A stretch of 64,000 nt of DNA from Prorocentrum cordatum (GCA_963575745.1 CAUYUJ010012725.1:58501-122500); one strand, 5' to 3'; positions 18,581 to 29,870 are shown, counted from the stretch's first letter. Program-made: numbers and translations. The notes: generated by a model not told the origin, from the sequence alone.

Positions 18581-19553
18581 TGAGGCAGGCTGAGGCCGAG
18601 GCAGGCTGAGGCCGAGGCAGGCTGAGGCTGAGGCTGAAGCACGCCGAGGCAGGCTGAGGCTGATGCTGAGGCAGGCTGAGGCTGAGGCAGGCTGAGGCAG
18701 AGGCCGAGGCAGGCTGAGGCCGAGGCAGGCTGAGGCTGAGGCTGAGGCAGGCTGAGGCTGAGGCAGGCTGAGGCTGAGGCTGAGACTGATGCAGGCTGAG
18801 GCTGAGGCAGGCTGACGCTGAGGCTGAGGCAGGCTGAGGCTGAGGCTGAGGCCGAGGTAGGCCGATGCTGAGGCTGAGGCAAGCCGAGGCAGGCTGAGGC
18901 TGTGGCTGAAGCTGAGGCAGGCTGAGGCTGAGCCTGTGGCTGAGGCTGAGGCAGGCTGCGGCCGAGGCAGGCTGAGGCTGAGGCTGATGCAGGCTGAGGC
19001 TGAGGCAGGCTGAGGCTGAGGCTGAGGCAGGCTGAGCCTAAGGCTGAGGCCGAGGCAGGCTGAGGCTGAGGCCGAGGCAGGCTGAGGCTGAGGCTGAGGC
19101 TGAGGCTGAGGCTGAGACAGGCTGAGGCTGAGGCTGAGGTAGGCCGAGGCTGAGGACGAGGCAGTCTCAGGCCGAGACAGGCTGAGACTGAGGCTGAGGC
19201 TGAGGATGAGGCCGAGGCAGGCCGAAGCTGAGACAAGGTGAGGCTGAATGGGGGGGGGGGGAAGGGGGGGGGGGGCTGAGGCAGGCTGAGGCCGAGGCAG
19301 GCTGGCCGAGGCAGGCTGAGGCTGAGGCTGCATGCTGAGACTGATGTTGAGGCTGAGGCAGGCTGAGACTGAGGCTGAGGCAGGCTGAGGCAGGCTGAGG
19401 CTGAGGCTGACGCAGGCTGAGGCCGAGGCAGGCTGAGGCTGAGGCTGAGGCAGGCTGAGGCTGAGGCCGAGGCAGGCTGAGGCCGAGGCTGAGGCTGAGG
19501 CTGAAGCCGAGGCAGGCTGAGGCTGAGGCTGAAAATGAGGCAGGCTGAGGCAT
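18581..19553 (+). repeat. GAGGCTGAGGCAGGCT hexamer-based minisatellite, about 970 bp
   Basis: An almost uninterrupted array of GAGGCT/GAGGCA/GGCTGA variants, broken only by a G-run block at 19249-19275. The six-base period keeps minus-strand frames open (Ser/Pro/Leu/Gln-rich, up to 538 codons when joined to the 73-bp array). I read those as repeat translation. Confidence 0.95.
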
Positions 19554-19800
19554 GCGTAGAAATCCATAGGAATCCGTAGGAATCCGTAGGCATCCTTAGG
19601 AATCCGTAGGCATAGTTAAGCACCATCAGGAATCCTTAGGAATCTTCAAGATGCCTCAGGAATCCATAGGAGTCCATCGGAATCCCTAGGAATCAGGATT
19701 CCGAAGGATTCCCAATGTTCCCTAAGGATTCCCATGGATTCCTAAGGATGCCTTAAGAATCCTTAGGAAGCCTTTTGATTCCATTGGATCCTAAGGCCGT
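19553..19800 (+). repeat. Decamer array (TAGGAATCC) that switches strand
   Basis: Roughly 10-bp units AATCCNTAGG run to about 19695, then the same motif appears in inverse form (GGATTCCTAA) to about 19800. A few more units of the first orientation lie on the other side of the satellite block, at 18132-18172. The flanking pattern suggests the 73-bp and hexamer arrays expanded inside an older decamer array. Confidence 0.8.
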
Positions 19801-20385
19801 TGCGCGACTGTCATTGCGAATGCGACTGCGACTGCGAGAACAGCAGAATTCTACGACTGGGTTCTCACTTGAATCTTAAGGGGAATGCTTCCAGATATGT
19901 TTATACACATCGCTGTTCGGTTGCTTTGCCGGGGTAATTTATTTGTGTCGAGGCAGACGCAGTGCGGTCACCGCGGGCATGATGAGGAGCTCGCACTTGA
20001 GAGCAAAGCCATGCCCCAGCACCGACTTCGCCTCCCACGCCGCGACTACTGGCCTCGACCAATTTTACGACGAGGGGCGCATAGTTGTCCTGCTTTTCCT
20101 GGGCATCAAGGCTCTCGTCTACAGAGTCGCGCGCCAGTTCGCCTGCGGGATCTTCATCCCTGGGGGGATCGTTGACCTCATGGACACTTCCACTACTTCT
20201 CCCATCGCTCGGGGGGGCCACGAGAGGATCGCCTTTCTTCGGCCGCAACGTTGACGACGCGCACACGCGCGCGCTCATGGGGCGCGCGCGCGGGCGCGCG
20301 GGCGACTGCAAGAGGCCCGACGAGAATGGCCCAGCCGAGGACGGGCGCAAGACCTTCCGTCCCCGCGGCGGATCTGACCTCCAGC
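19801..20385. other. No gene supported
   Basis: A + frame at 19943-20254 and a minus frame at 19901-20755 overlap. Each has brief coding-like stretches (minus: SVHEVNDPPRDEDPAGELAR and SVDESLDAQEKQDN) but no motif. I cannot decide which, if either, was coding. Confidence 0.3.
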
Positions 20386-20389
20386 TATT

Positions 20390-20908
20390 CCCTTTGCGAA
20401 GGTCGCCACGGCAATCGTCCAGGATATCACGGATGCAGGAATTGCCCGCGACATGCCGCGTCCCCAGGGCGGCGCGCTCTGGTTTGCACGAGGCAGAGAC
20501 ACCTCGCGCGAGCAAGACGGCGGAAGGGTACTCGCGCCTGCCGTCGACGCCCTCAGCACGCGCGACCGCTGGTCCCGAACATGTCCACGCCGCTGTCCAG
20601 AAGTTGCTGGCGCGGAGATCAGCGCCAAGAAGGCCAATGTCAGAATCCGCTTCAACAGCAAATGGTCTACCATAGCAAAAGGAGGCCTGGCCGAGCATGG
20701 CGCCGAGGCCGCCGGCATCGACCTCCTGCCGGAACCAGCGGAGATCGCGCGCCACCAGACATCGCCGGCACCGCCGGTGCCTGGACGGACGCAGCGGGGC
20801 CAGCGTTCAAGAAGAGGACAGCAGGAGGAGTTGCATCCATGGGACTTGAGAACAGGAGGCGCACTCGAGGAAGGAGATGTTCGTGTTCGAAAAAGCATTA
20901 TGTGCTAA
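20390..20908 (+). pseudogene. Decayed coding fragment, family unknown
   Basis: One + frame reads AKVATAIVQDITDAGIARDM (about 20395), then continues open through EISAKKANVRIRFNSKWSTI and AEHGAEAAGIDLLPEP to a stop at 20908. The next coding-like stretch (EKALCAKVLAKSTSLFNVQA, from 20877) is in another frame. The family is not recognised; it may belong with the fragments at 21.2 and 22.1 kb. Confidence 0.3.
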
Positions 20909-21205
20909 AGTCCTTGCGAAGTCCACAAGTCTGTTCAACGTCCAAGCCTGGCGCGAGCTGACCGAGAAGGAGAAATGCCCCCGCGGCGGGGCGCACGAGG
21001 GGCGCAGAAATTCGGCGGGACCTAAGACCAATGATCACGACATGCGGTGGGTCTCCATCAAGGAAATATTCAGAATGACGAAAAGAGCCACCATCAAGAC
21101 ATCCTTTCGCATATGAGACTTCTAGACATGCCAGGGCTTCTTGCGCGCGGTCTCACAGCCTTTTTGATTGGCCGCAAACGCTAGCGTGAATGCTCGCCGG
21201 CTTGC

Positions 21206-21679
21206 TTGGAGAATATCGCCAACGGCGGCTTGCACTGGATGCGCGGCAAGTTCGATGGTCAGCAGAAGCCCGCGCAGGACCCGGGGACGCACCGCGTCGC
21301 CCAGCTCATCATCCAGGAGCGGCGCAAGTTCGGGGCCCCGCTCACGGCGGCAAAAACCATGAGCCAGGGACTGCTGGAGGACACGGCCCACTACGACCAA
21401 TGGCGCGCCAAGCCCCTGAAGTGCCATTCAAATCAGGAGGTGCTCGACGCGCTGGGGAGAGGATCGATCGAGGGCGACGCGAAGCACATGTGCCACGAGT
21501 GCGGAGAGAACATTGCCGCCAAGCAGGCCTGCTACATCCGCGTGGGCAAGAGGCGGCCCGCCCGAGAATGCCAATCCTGCGACATGGGCCACCAAGACCA
21601 GATGCCTAACGCGCGGCGGGAGGCACCGCGACTACGCGAGGCGCGCGAAGCACATCAAGGCGACGCCAGCACGCGCTGA
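21206..21679 (+). pseudogene. Decayed fragment with a CXXC...CXXC zinc-ribbon-like motif
   Basis: The frame is open from a TAG at 21181 to the TGA ending at 21679; the only plausible ATG is at 21239. It contains GKFDGQQKPAQDPGTHRVAQ and EVLDALGRGSIEGDAKHM, then CHECGENIAAKQACY and REC-QSC, giving two CXXC pairs about 27 residues apart. This suggests a zinc ribbon. Similar Cys-rich pieces occur in large dinoflagellate transposon-linked ORFs, from memory. The role is unknown. Confidence 0.4.
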
Positions 21680-22083
21680 ACCCCGGCGCAACGGCACCGA
21701 CCGACTGGGCGAGACAGATCGAGAGCACGCAGGAGAAAGTGAGGGCAACGCAGAGGGCCAACATCAAGGTGGCCAGACCCGAGAACCACACCAATAACCC
21801 CAGCTACAAGACGGCCAACCCACGTTCCAGAGATGCCAGAAAGCGACCGCGACGAGGCCAGAGTTTGCCCTGGCACCAATGAGGGAGGGGCCCGGTCCGC
21901 CGCCGCAAATCCCGGAAAGCGAAAGCTGCGCTGCTTCGCTAGAGCGAGCAAAGAAGATGGATGCGTGCAGCGCCGGGTGGATCAGTTACTGTCTCCCGCA
22001 GAGACAGCCATGCGGCCCTTTCATCGACGTCGCCAGCCGCGAGCAGAGGGCCTGACAAGTGGGGCACCACCGACGACTGGATA

Positions 22084-22470
22084 GAGCAGATGCATCTAGG
22101 ACGCGCAGCAGCTATAGTTGCTGGGCCACCATGCGAGACGCAAGGCGCAGAACCAACCCAGACCCTTGCGATCCAGGGGCCGGCCACGGAGCTTCACTTC
22201 CTAGGCGACAAGAAATATGAGTAGCACGTCATCGACAACCAGCTACTGCGAGCTATGCTATCGTTCACGCGTCGCCCTCAACCTTCGCACGCCAGCCATC
22301 ATGGAAACCCAGGGACAGAACAACGAGAGGAACGCGCCGAGCATCTGGCTTCTCCGCGAGACCCAGCGCATCACGCAGCGCGCCAGCGTCGAGACCTCAT
22401 CGTTTGGCCAGCGCGTGCTGGGCCAGATCGCAAGGGAGCTGGCCTCCGGACTCTGCGCTCACCTGTCGTA
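22084..22470 (+). pseudogene. Remnant of a methyltransferase-like (C5-MTase fold) domain
   Basis: One frame reads DDWIEQMHLGRAAAIVAGPP followed by CET. A GPPCET signature resembles the PC loop of C5-cytosine-type methyltransferases and the GPPCETW motif I recall from dinoflagellate transposon-linked ORFs. That frame stops at 22222. The other half lies in a second frame: NERNAPSIWLLRETQRI, SSFGQRVLGQIARELASGL, stopping at 22471, and matches the downstream part of the same domain (EHP..PSIW.L, then F.Q..LG). A frameshift and stop break it. It is distinct from the MTase-like piece at 50.1 kb. Confidence 0.45.
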
Positions 22471-22479
22471 GCTTGTACG

Positions 22480-23200
22480 CGATGCACAGACGGAACGGAG
22501 CGGATTCAGATGCAACCGCGAACGAGGGGCACGCCACCTCTGCGCGGGAGAAGCTAGGACGGCACGCGGAGAAGTGCTGGTTCGCATGCGTAGCCGGCCC
22601 GCACGTGCCAGATGCTCGCCATCGCTATCAGAGGCGCGACGGTGGAACTCGAGTTACCGCGCCAGACGGACGAGGGCGGATGGAACATCTCGCAGCCGTG
22701 CTAAGACGTCAACACCTCCATGGACCCCTACTACGACTTCACGCGCAGCACCAACTGCGTTGCACACCGACACCTGCACCCGACAACGACCTCCAGCCAG
22801 GCGTCTCCGACGCCATGGCAGCAGTTACCGCGGACATTTTCCAAAGAGTTGCGGCGCGGCACGGAACTCATCGAAGGCCAAACATTTGATGCTTCTCGGT
22901 CGCCGTCCGACCCGCCGACAAATCATATGGACGCGCGACGCCGAAGCATGAGGGCGACGCGTGGTTGGTGTCTATCAAGGCAGAAGTTCTTGAACGCCTT
23001 ATGTGAGCGGCGAGTTACTACTCCACCCAGAGCATGCAGCTACTAGGAGCCCCACGGAATCCTCAACATCTCCATCCCCCCATACCATCACATCCCCTAC
23101 CATGGCAGGTCAGCAGCACGCAGAAGAGATTGGTGCATGCGCTGTGCCGCGTCATCTACTAGGACCCTGCGTCCCGCGCGGCCCGCCCCAGCCAGCGCGC
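22480..23200. other. Decayed coding-like sequence downstream of the MTase-like remnant
   Basis: Fragments such as IRGATVELELPRQTDEGGWN and DVNTSMDPYYDFTRSTNC (about 22625-22760, + strand, with stops) look coding, and may be the continuation of the 22.1-kb remnant. Nothing recognised. Confidence 0.3.
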
Positions 23201-23214
23201 GGCCCCCCGCCGAG

Positions 23215-24000
23215 CCCGCTGCCGACGTCGGGGCATGGAGTGGCGCGCCAGCGCCGCGACCGCGCCAACCTGCCTTGGGCGGCCGCTTCCAAGCCCACTG
23301 CCGGCCAAGGGGCCCGCGGCGGCCATCCGCCACCGCCGCTCTCATCGCCGCGTCGACCTCGACAACCGCGCCGCCAACCCCTCCTTCCCACTGCCGGCGT
23401 CAGGACGCGGGGGGGGAAAGGCCCCATGCTACAGCGGCCGCCTCGAAGCCCGTTGCCGACGATGGGACGACGGGCGGCCGCGCTTCAGCAGCAAAAACGA
23501 AAAGACGATCGGAGGCACGGTGCGCCACGCCGACATCTACCAGGGCTATCTCAATTGTGCCCCCACGCAATGTTTGCCACCTCGCAGGCAGGGGAAGCCG
23601 GACAGGCTCGCGTTTTGCGCCGCGCAGCTCGCTCCTACCAGCTCGCAGCCCCGCCCTCAGTCCACTGCCGACGCTGGGACATGGAGGGGCGCGCCAGCGC
23701 CGCGGCCATATCAAACTGCCTCGGATGGCCGCTTCAAAACCCGCTGCCGGCGACGGGGCGCGCGGCGGCCATTCTTCGCCGCCTTCCGCGCCTCCGCAGC
23801 GCCTTCAACAACCGCGTCGCTCGCCCGCCCCATGCCTACTGCCGGCCCATGGGCATGGAGGAGGAACGGCCACCGCGCTAACAGCGGCCGCATCAAGCCC
23901 GCTGCTGGCGATGCGACATGCGACGCCGCCCTGCCCACAACCGCCGCTCTCGCGACGCCTGCACCTTACCGGCCCCCCCCCCCCGAGCCCACTGCCAGCG
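23215..24000 (+). repeat. Higher-order GC-rich tandem repeat (period about 445 bp, two subunits)
   Basis: A CCCACTGCCGNCG...GGGCATGGAG-type block starts near 23215, 23390, 23655 and 23838. Spacings alternate (about 172, 270, 177), so the first and third and the second and fourth units match best. All three frames are open for hundreds of codons and are Ala/Pro/Arg-rich, which I attribute to composition and repetition. Confidence 0.65.
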
Positions 24001-24342
24001 CAGGATGCGGATGTAGAACAGCCAGCAAGGACAATGTAGGCGTCATCCCGACCAGCGCGCCCGAGAACCTAAGGCTCGAGCATTAGCGATCACGGGATCG
24101 GGCCCCGCCGCCAGTTTACAGACGGATCTGGAAGGAACGGGGCCAGATAGGATGCGTAGTCTACCAGCATTGGCATAGAGCGATCAAACTTATCATCTAC
24201 ATCGCCAAGTCGCCCATCGCTCCCCCCTTCCCCCTTTCCACGGCAGGGCGCCAGACCAGGGCGCATGTTCTCAGCGCAAACTCGGCCCAAGGGACATTGC
24301 AGTAACCAGCGGCCTGAACAACGCGCGTAATCGCCAGGATCA

Positions 24343-25386
24343 ATGAGCCGCTACGTCCCTGGCCGCCCGACCACGTCATGGAACAACAGCTCGACTTCGA
24401 TCCGGGCGTCTCTGCACTGCGACTATTGGCGACTGGGGGCGACTGGCCCGCCGAAGTTCGCGATGGCCAACGCCGTCGCCCTCGCTGTCCACGTATCAGA
24501 CGAGGACGCCGGCACCCTCGACGCCCGGCGGATCGGGGCCGCAGAGCAGGTCGACGACCCGCAGCGACCTGAGAATGCACCGGGGCGGTTTTTGGACCCG
24601 AGCTGTCAAAATCTGAGGACAGGCAGCACTGGGTGCCAGGACATGCGCGGCGACCCACATGACGCCCCCACCTGCGTCCCCAACGATCACCGAAGACTCG
24701 AGGTTGCACAGACCGAGTCCTGCATGGGGATATCCTTGAAGGGATTGCAGGCCCAAGCGGCATTAGAGCCGCTCGCCACCGAGCACAAATTCATCGCAGT
24801 CTACTGGGGCCTGACCTACCTGGCAGGCAAAACTATCGATCTCAACAGCGGAACGCTCTACGACCGCCACGTGACTCCAGTGCGCCCACGAGCAACCGAG
24901 CCAGGATGACAAACCATGGACGACGAACGCACGGTAGAGGCGCTGAGACAGTTTTTCTACGACCACTGGAGACTTCGTGCTCGTGGACAGGCACTGGCTC
25001 AGGCGCCCAGAGCTCATCCTCGCTGCCAGAACGTCATCAGGCACAGTGACAACAACGACGGCGCGGAAATGGGGCAGGCCGGACGCTGGGGGCGCGGCGT
25101 GGCCCAGCTCTTGATACCGCCACCATGGGAGAGGGCAAAGCAGCTCGCAGAGCGGGACCCACCCGCACTAGCGCTGGCCAAGCGGTTCAATGGCCACAAC
25201 GAGCAGGAAGAGGACCAACATCAAGCATTCGACAGCGCCTACACGAAACAGGCAACAAAGTGCCCAACCTTCGAAGCAGAGGGGCGCAAGACAGTCCACA
25301 GCAACCGCGTCCAGCACGACGGAAGACCTTGGTCTCGCTTTGTACACTTGGGCATGGCGCCAAGCTACAACCTGCTCATGCCTTGA
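24343..25386 (+). pseudogene. Long open frame with a single in-frame TGA, family unknown
   Basis: The frame is open from ATG 24343 to 25386 except for one TGA at 24907-24909. Before it: FAMANAVALAVHVSDEDAGT and EHKFIAVYWGLTYLAGKTID. After it: TMDDERTVEALRQFFYDHWR and EQEEDQHQAFDSAYTKQATK. Without the stop it would be about 347 residues. No domain recognised. Part of the sequence also reads plausibly in another frame (FVLVDRHWLRRPELILAART near 24970), so the coding frame is uncertain. Likely an old retroelement piece. Confidence 0.3.
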
Positions 25387-25628
25387 GAATAGAGGACGTC
25401 TTGCATGTACTTAAGGGGCGTCGTCAAGACCATGGGCGCCGAAGCGCTGTATCCAACCGCCGACGTCTGCATTATCCCCGAGGGTGTTCACCACGTCGCG
25501 CCGCGTACCAACGGGGGCCCACGCGCGCCCCCAGTCGGTCCAACGGGGGGCCAGGCACCTCCTGCCCGCTGTGGTCGCAACGAGATCAACAACACCGTTC
25601 GGGCCAGGGCAGCCAATGTAAATGACGC

Positions 25629-26069
25629 TTGGATCGGGGGCAGGCATCCTGCCTGCAGCCATCAGTGACCAGAGAACTCCAGGACATGGACCAGCCTCAG
25701 CATGCAAGGACGCAGCTATCCACACAACAGACGAGGCCAGCAACATCATCACGACGTGGACGATCGACGGCACGGACAACGTTGACACGGAGTTCATACT
25801 TCCCAGAGGAGCCACGCCCATCGCAAGACCGATGGACGCGGCAGCCGCCCGCCAATGTCAGGATTATGGTGGGTGGAGGCAGGGGGGGCGCCGTGGATAT
25901 CATGGTGATGTTTTACAGCGCCATCAGCGAAGAGTACGAGATCGAAGTGAACCAAGTATTGAACGAGCTCCGCGAGGCATGTGGGCTCAACTGGGACGTC
26001 GGACGTGACGAGCGCAACCGATCGGCCCTCGCACCAAGTCTTGCATCTCCGTATGTGCCCAACCTTTGA
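25629..26069 (+). pseudogene. Open frame with a helix-rich C-terminal part, family unknown
   Basis: The last third (VDIMVMFYSAISEEYEIEVN, QVLNELREACGLNWDV) has coding-like composition. The first part is Arg/Ser/Thr-rich and may be out of frame. No motif or partner recognised. Confidence 0.25.
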
Positions 26070-26389
26070 CGCCACCGAATCGACCGAGCGCAAGTCACCC
26101 ACCTTCACTCAGCCCGAGGAAAGGAGGGCGCAGGTTCTCCTGATTGCCAGTCAAGTGGGGATACGTTCATCGCGTTATTAAGGTTGCACGAGACGACCAG
26201 TGAGCATGTTGTTATCTTCGCAAAATAACTTCCGCTCGAAGATGCGCGAATGTACGGCAGTTTCTTTTGTGCGCCCATCGTTAGCGTCCCAAGCAACAGA
26301 TTTCGCAGGGTCTTTTCCGACCCACCGAAGGGCCCGACAAGCATTGAACAATTACGTTATTTGCACACAGTGTGTACAGTAATTTGATA

Positions 26390-26990
26390 CAATTTTGGCA
26401 CGACGTTGTTCACAACATTTGCACCGCTTCCACACTACATCCGCAATGCAATTACATTGCAGGTACATTGCATTTACACTGCATATGGCCCAGACTGCAT
26501 GTCGCGCACGCTGGGGCCTCCCAGAGATTCCGCCCACGCCCCCAGGAACACTTACGGCGGAGTCGTCTAGGATTCAGATTGCAGGGGGATCGATCCAGCT
26601 TGGGAGGGCCCACTGGGAAAGGAAATCGCGCATAGGAATAAACCAGAGGACCCGAGTGCAACGCTGGTATGCAGCTACGTTAACGTTACACGACTTTTAC
26701 ACCACATGCACCCAAGAGTTTACATTACATGCGCACCAACATTTATCAGGAGGGAAAAGCACACAGACACAATTAATCGTCGACCCCCAGGAAAATATGG
26801 AATCTATGGGAAGTGGGGGGAAGACGAAAACCCAGGAAATATGGGAACATGTGGGGATGCCTGTTACTTGTGTGTATTCACGTGTGTGTCCCAGGGCCCC
26901 TTCAATTTACACCATATTTAGATTACAGGTATTGATTTACATCACATGCACAACGTGCTACATACAATTGCATTGCAACGCGCTCCTGCG
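26390..26990 (+). repeat. AT-richer block with repeated TTACATTGCA-type motifs
   Basis: Composition drops sharply in GC. Short motifs (ATTACATTGCA, GGTACATTGCATTTACA, TTTACATTACATG, ATACAATTGCATTGCA) recur at 26450-26490, 26715-26735 and 26930-26980. No long frame is trustworthy. It could be a small degenerate mobile element, but I see no clear ends. Confidence 0.4.
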
Positions 26991-27170
26991 CCTTTTCCTG
27001 GATCAGGGGTTCTTCGCTTACGTTCGGGCCATGCGCGCCAGCATCCAGGCCGAGGCCCCGACCCAAGCCGCGGACACGGGATCCGCGCGTTTCTGTGGCA
27101 TGGCGGTCAGTTGCATTGGCGATGCAACCACCGCGACACTGAGGACGCGCCGCCACGGGCTAATGTAGAG

Positions 27171-27651
27171 TGCTACTTCCCCGCCACCACGTTCTTCAGG
27201 ATAGCGCTTGGCCACCCCGGCGGCGACGCCAACCAGGTCCGCGCGGCATGCCAGGGCGGGGCGCCAGGGGACACATGCACAAACAGATGCTTCACCATCA
27301 GGCACGGCGAAAACATCCGCATCGCAAGGATCGAGCCGCCGCCCAATCCCAGAGCGTGGGCCCCCACCGGCTACTGGGCTTGGGGTGGACATACCTCGGA
27401 CGACAGATGGCATCGACCCCAACCGCATGATCGACCATTGGGCGCGCATCTCCAGCATCGCTGACGCCGTCGCCAGCCTCGGCCTCACCATAGAGACGGG
27501 GGACCTGGACGAGTACCGCGGCGTCGTGCTAGACATCGTGCACCGCGCCATTTTCCGCGAAAGGACCGCGGGCCGCCGCGCTCTTCCGGAGGTGCCCAAT
27601 CCCGCAGCAGACGCAGGATTTAGTGAGTGCACCCGCGACCATCACCAGTGA
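27171..27651 (+). pseudogene. Decayed coding fragment in two frames, family unknown
   Basis: One frame reads VECYFPATTFFRIALGHPGG and CFTIRHGENIRIARIEPPPN to AWAPTGYWAWGG (about 27171-27380). The sequence then makes sense in a second frame: VDIPRTTDGIDPNRMIDHWA, SIADAVASLGLTIETGDLDE, YRGVVLDIVHRAIFRERTAG, stopping at 27651. The break lies near 27380. Composition is convincingly coding. The family is not recognised; it resembles an ORF1-like or gag-like segment only by context. Confidence 0.4.
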
Positions 27652-27659
27652 CCTACCAA

Positions 27660-29180
27660 CCCGACATCACACGCAAACTTGCCCCCACCTCTCCGCAGTC
27701 CTTCAAAGGATAAGCGGAAACCAGGCGCCGAGAACAGCTGCGCACGTGGCAACGACCTCTGCTCTGTGCGCGGTAACCTACGATCCCCTGCCCAGCGCTG
27801 GGGGCAGGGACCCGTGGCGCGGGCCGCCCCCAACGCGAGGGGCACCAGCGCCAATCCCAACACCTCCCAGCGTCAACTGCTACAGCTGCAGCCGCGACCT
27901 CCGGGCCACAACCCTCCCGCATCTCTATATTTTTTGCTCCGATGACGGCGCGACCACTACCAGGCCCGCTCCTACCATCTCCTTATCTCTCACCACGACG
28001 CCCCGCCTCCATTGCGCATTCACTGCCGCGCGGCAGGAGCAGCAGCACCAGCTGCCGCACGACGCAGCACCACCAATTATTCTCCACCCACGCGGCACAG
28101 CGGCGCGCCCATTTCCAGCGCCACGCTACTTCCACAACCGCAACCTATGGTCACCTCAATTCCACGAGCTCCCCGAACGCCAGCCTCACCCTTACCTACC
28201 TCCTCTGATTCACCTCCACGGAGCCCCATAACCTTCCTCTCCGTCACTTGTTCGTCTTGCAGCCCCCCTCCCCCCACCTTTCGCCCACCTGCCCCCCCCC
28301 CCCGCTCCTCGCTGCCGCGGACTCGGGACGGGGAGGGTGGGTCGGGGCTTGCACGGCGCAGGGCGGGCTGGGAGGATTGGAAGGGGCGCGTTCGGCACAG
28401 GCCGCCAGAGGGAGAGCGCAGCTCCGTCTGTCGGCCGTGGACCAGGCGGCCGCGCCCCACTAGGAACCGAACCGAGGAGGCGACCACTCCCCCCTCGGGG
28501 GGGGGCGGCCTCGCCAGGGCCACCGCTTCTCCTCGCTTGCCCTTGTACTCCCGCCAACACGTCGCCGCACCTGTCTCTGGGCGCTCAACTTCCCAGCGCC
28601 GCAGTGTTCCCTCCACCCTTCCCCCCACCCACGCTGACCACTCCTGCTGCGCCGCGCCGCCCTGCACCCATACCCATCGGCCGTTGAAAGTAGGTGTTTT
28701 TGGATTCCGAGATCCCAATCTACGTTCAGCGCCTTCCTACTTCAATGATCAAGTGGCTTCACCTTTTCCGTCCTCCCAAGGGGGCGGACGGAACCCAATC
28801 TACCGTCAACGCCTTCCTACATCATGCTTCTACCTACTTCTTCCGACCGATGGGTACCTCATTGTCCTCATTGTCCTCACCTCCCGACGAGGATGTCAGG
28901 ACCGAAGGCCCGTGCCCTCATTCCAGGAGATGCGAGCCTCGGTGGGCCCCTCACGCTCGGGCCACACCTACACGAGTACCGAACCGCCGCCAGCGCGCAC
29001 AGGCGCCTACAGCCTCCCCTCCCTCCCCTCCCGCAGGTGCGTCCTCATCATTACCGTTATCCGTATTGCTTTCTAGGGTTGTGTTAACCTTTTGTTTTTG
29101 TTCGCCCTCCCCCCGAAGGTCGCGGGGAAGGGCTCGAGGACATCAGCGTTTCGACGCGATCTCGTCCGCATCACCGAGTC
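27660..29180. other. No gene recognised
   Basis: A GC-rich stretch with C-runs (28295-28310) and Pro/Ser/Arg-rich frames on both strands, none with a motif. A short duplication is visible: CCCAATCTACSTTCARCGCCTTCCTAC-like sequence at about 28706 and again at about 28794. Confidence 0.4.
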
Positions 29181-29186
29181 ACCGAG

Positions 29187-29290
29187 GAGGAGGAGGAGGA
29201 GGAGGAGGAGGAGGAGAAGGGGGAGGAGGAGGAAGAGGAGGAGGATGAGGAGGAGGAGGGGGAAAAAGAGGAGGAGGAGGAGGAGGTTGC
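29187..29290 (+). repeat. (GGA)n tract
   Basis: GGA triplets with GAAGGG interruptions. Peptides from it are poly-Arg or poly-Glu artefacts. Confidence 0.9.
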
Positions 29291-29299
29291 GGTGGCCAG

Positions 29300-29640
29300 C
29301 CGAGCTAGTTGCGGGGTGTTGGTCTAACAGTTCGTGGGTTTGCCTTACGGGATCGTCGCGGAGCTGGACCTGATCAGAGGGTTGGTGACGGGCGGCTGTG
29401 GAGAGACAGTCGCGCTTCTTGCAAGGCCTCTGCTGCTGCTGAGTTGCTGAGGCGCGGTGATGGTATGCTACGGTTTCAACGCGTTCACCATGGTGCTTAG
29501 TGGGTAGCGAGTATAGAGACTGCGCCTGCCACAGAAAAGGAGGGAAGAGGAGGAGGAGCAGCAGGAGGCGAGGGCAGCCCTTCCCACAAGTATATAAAAG
29601 TGTCCGAGGCTATGAGTTCAGACGCGGAGAAGGAGGAGCA
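29300..29640. other. Nothing recognised between GGA tracts
   Basis: Short unique-looking sequence with no motif or long frame. Confidence 0.4.
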
Positions 29641-29645
29641 GGAGT

Positions 29646-29870
29646 TTGAGGAGGAGACGAGGACACGACGAGTCGCAAGGATCAAATGTCCGCAGATCAG
29701 AGGAGGAGGGTGAGGAGGTGGAAGAGGAAAATGTGAAGGATCATGAGAAAAGGAGGAGGAGGAGGTGGAGGAGAAATGGGGAGAGGTGGAGGAGGCGAGG
29801 AGGAATGGGGAGAGGTGGAGGAGGCGAGGAGGTTGAGGAGGAGGAGGAGGAGGAGGAGGAGGAGGAGGAC
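29646..29870 (+). repeat. GGA/GGAGAA-rich purine tract
   Basis: Longer-unit purine repeats (GGAGAGGTGGAGGAGGCGAGGAGG) ending in pure GGA at 29838-29868. Confidence 0.85.

Noticed and set aside
18010-19626. A 538-codon minus-strand open frame
   Set aside because: It lies across the 73-bp and GAGGCT arrays; Ser/Pro/Leu/Gln-rich translation follows from the repeat period, and part of it changes frame relation each 73 bp.
24112-24130. FTDGSG motif as an RNase H active site
   Set aside because: Six residues in a frame with stops on both sides and no other RNase H signature nearby.
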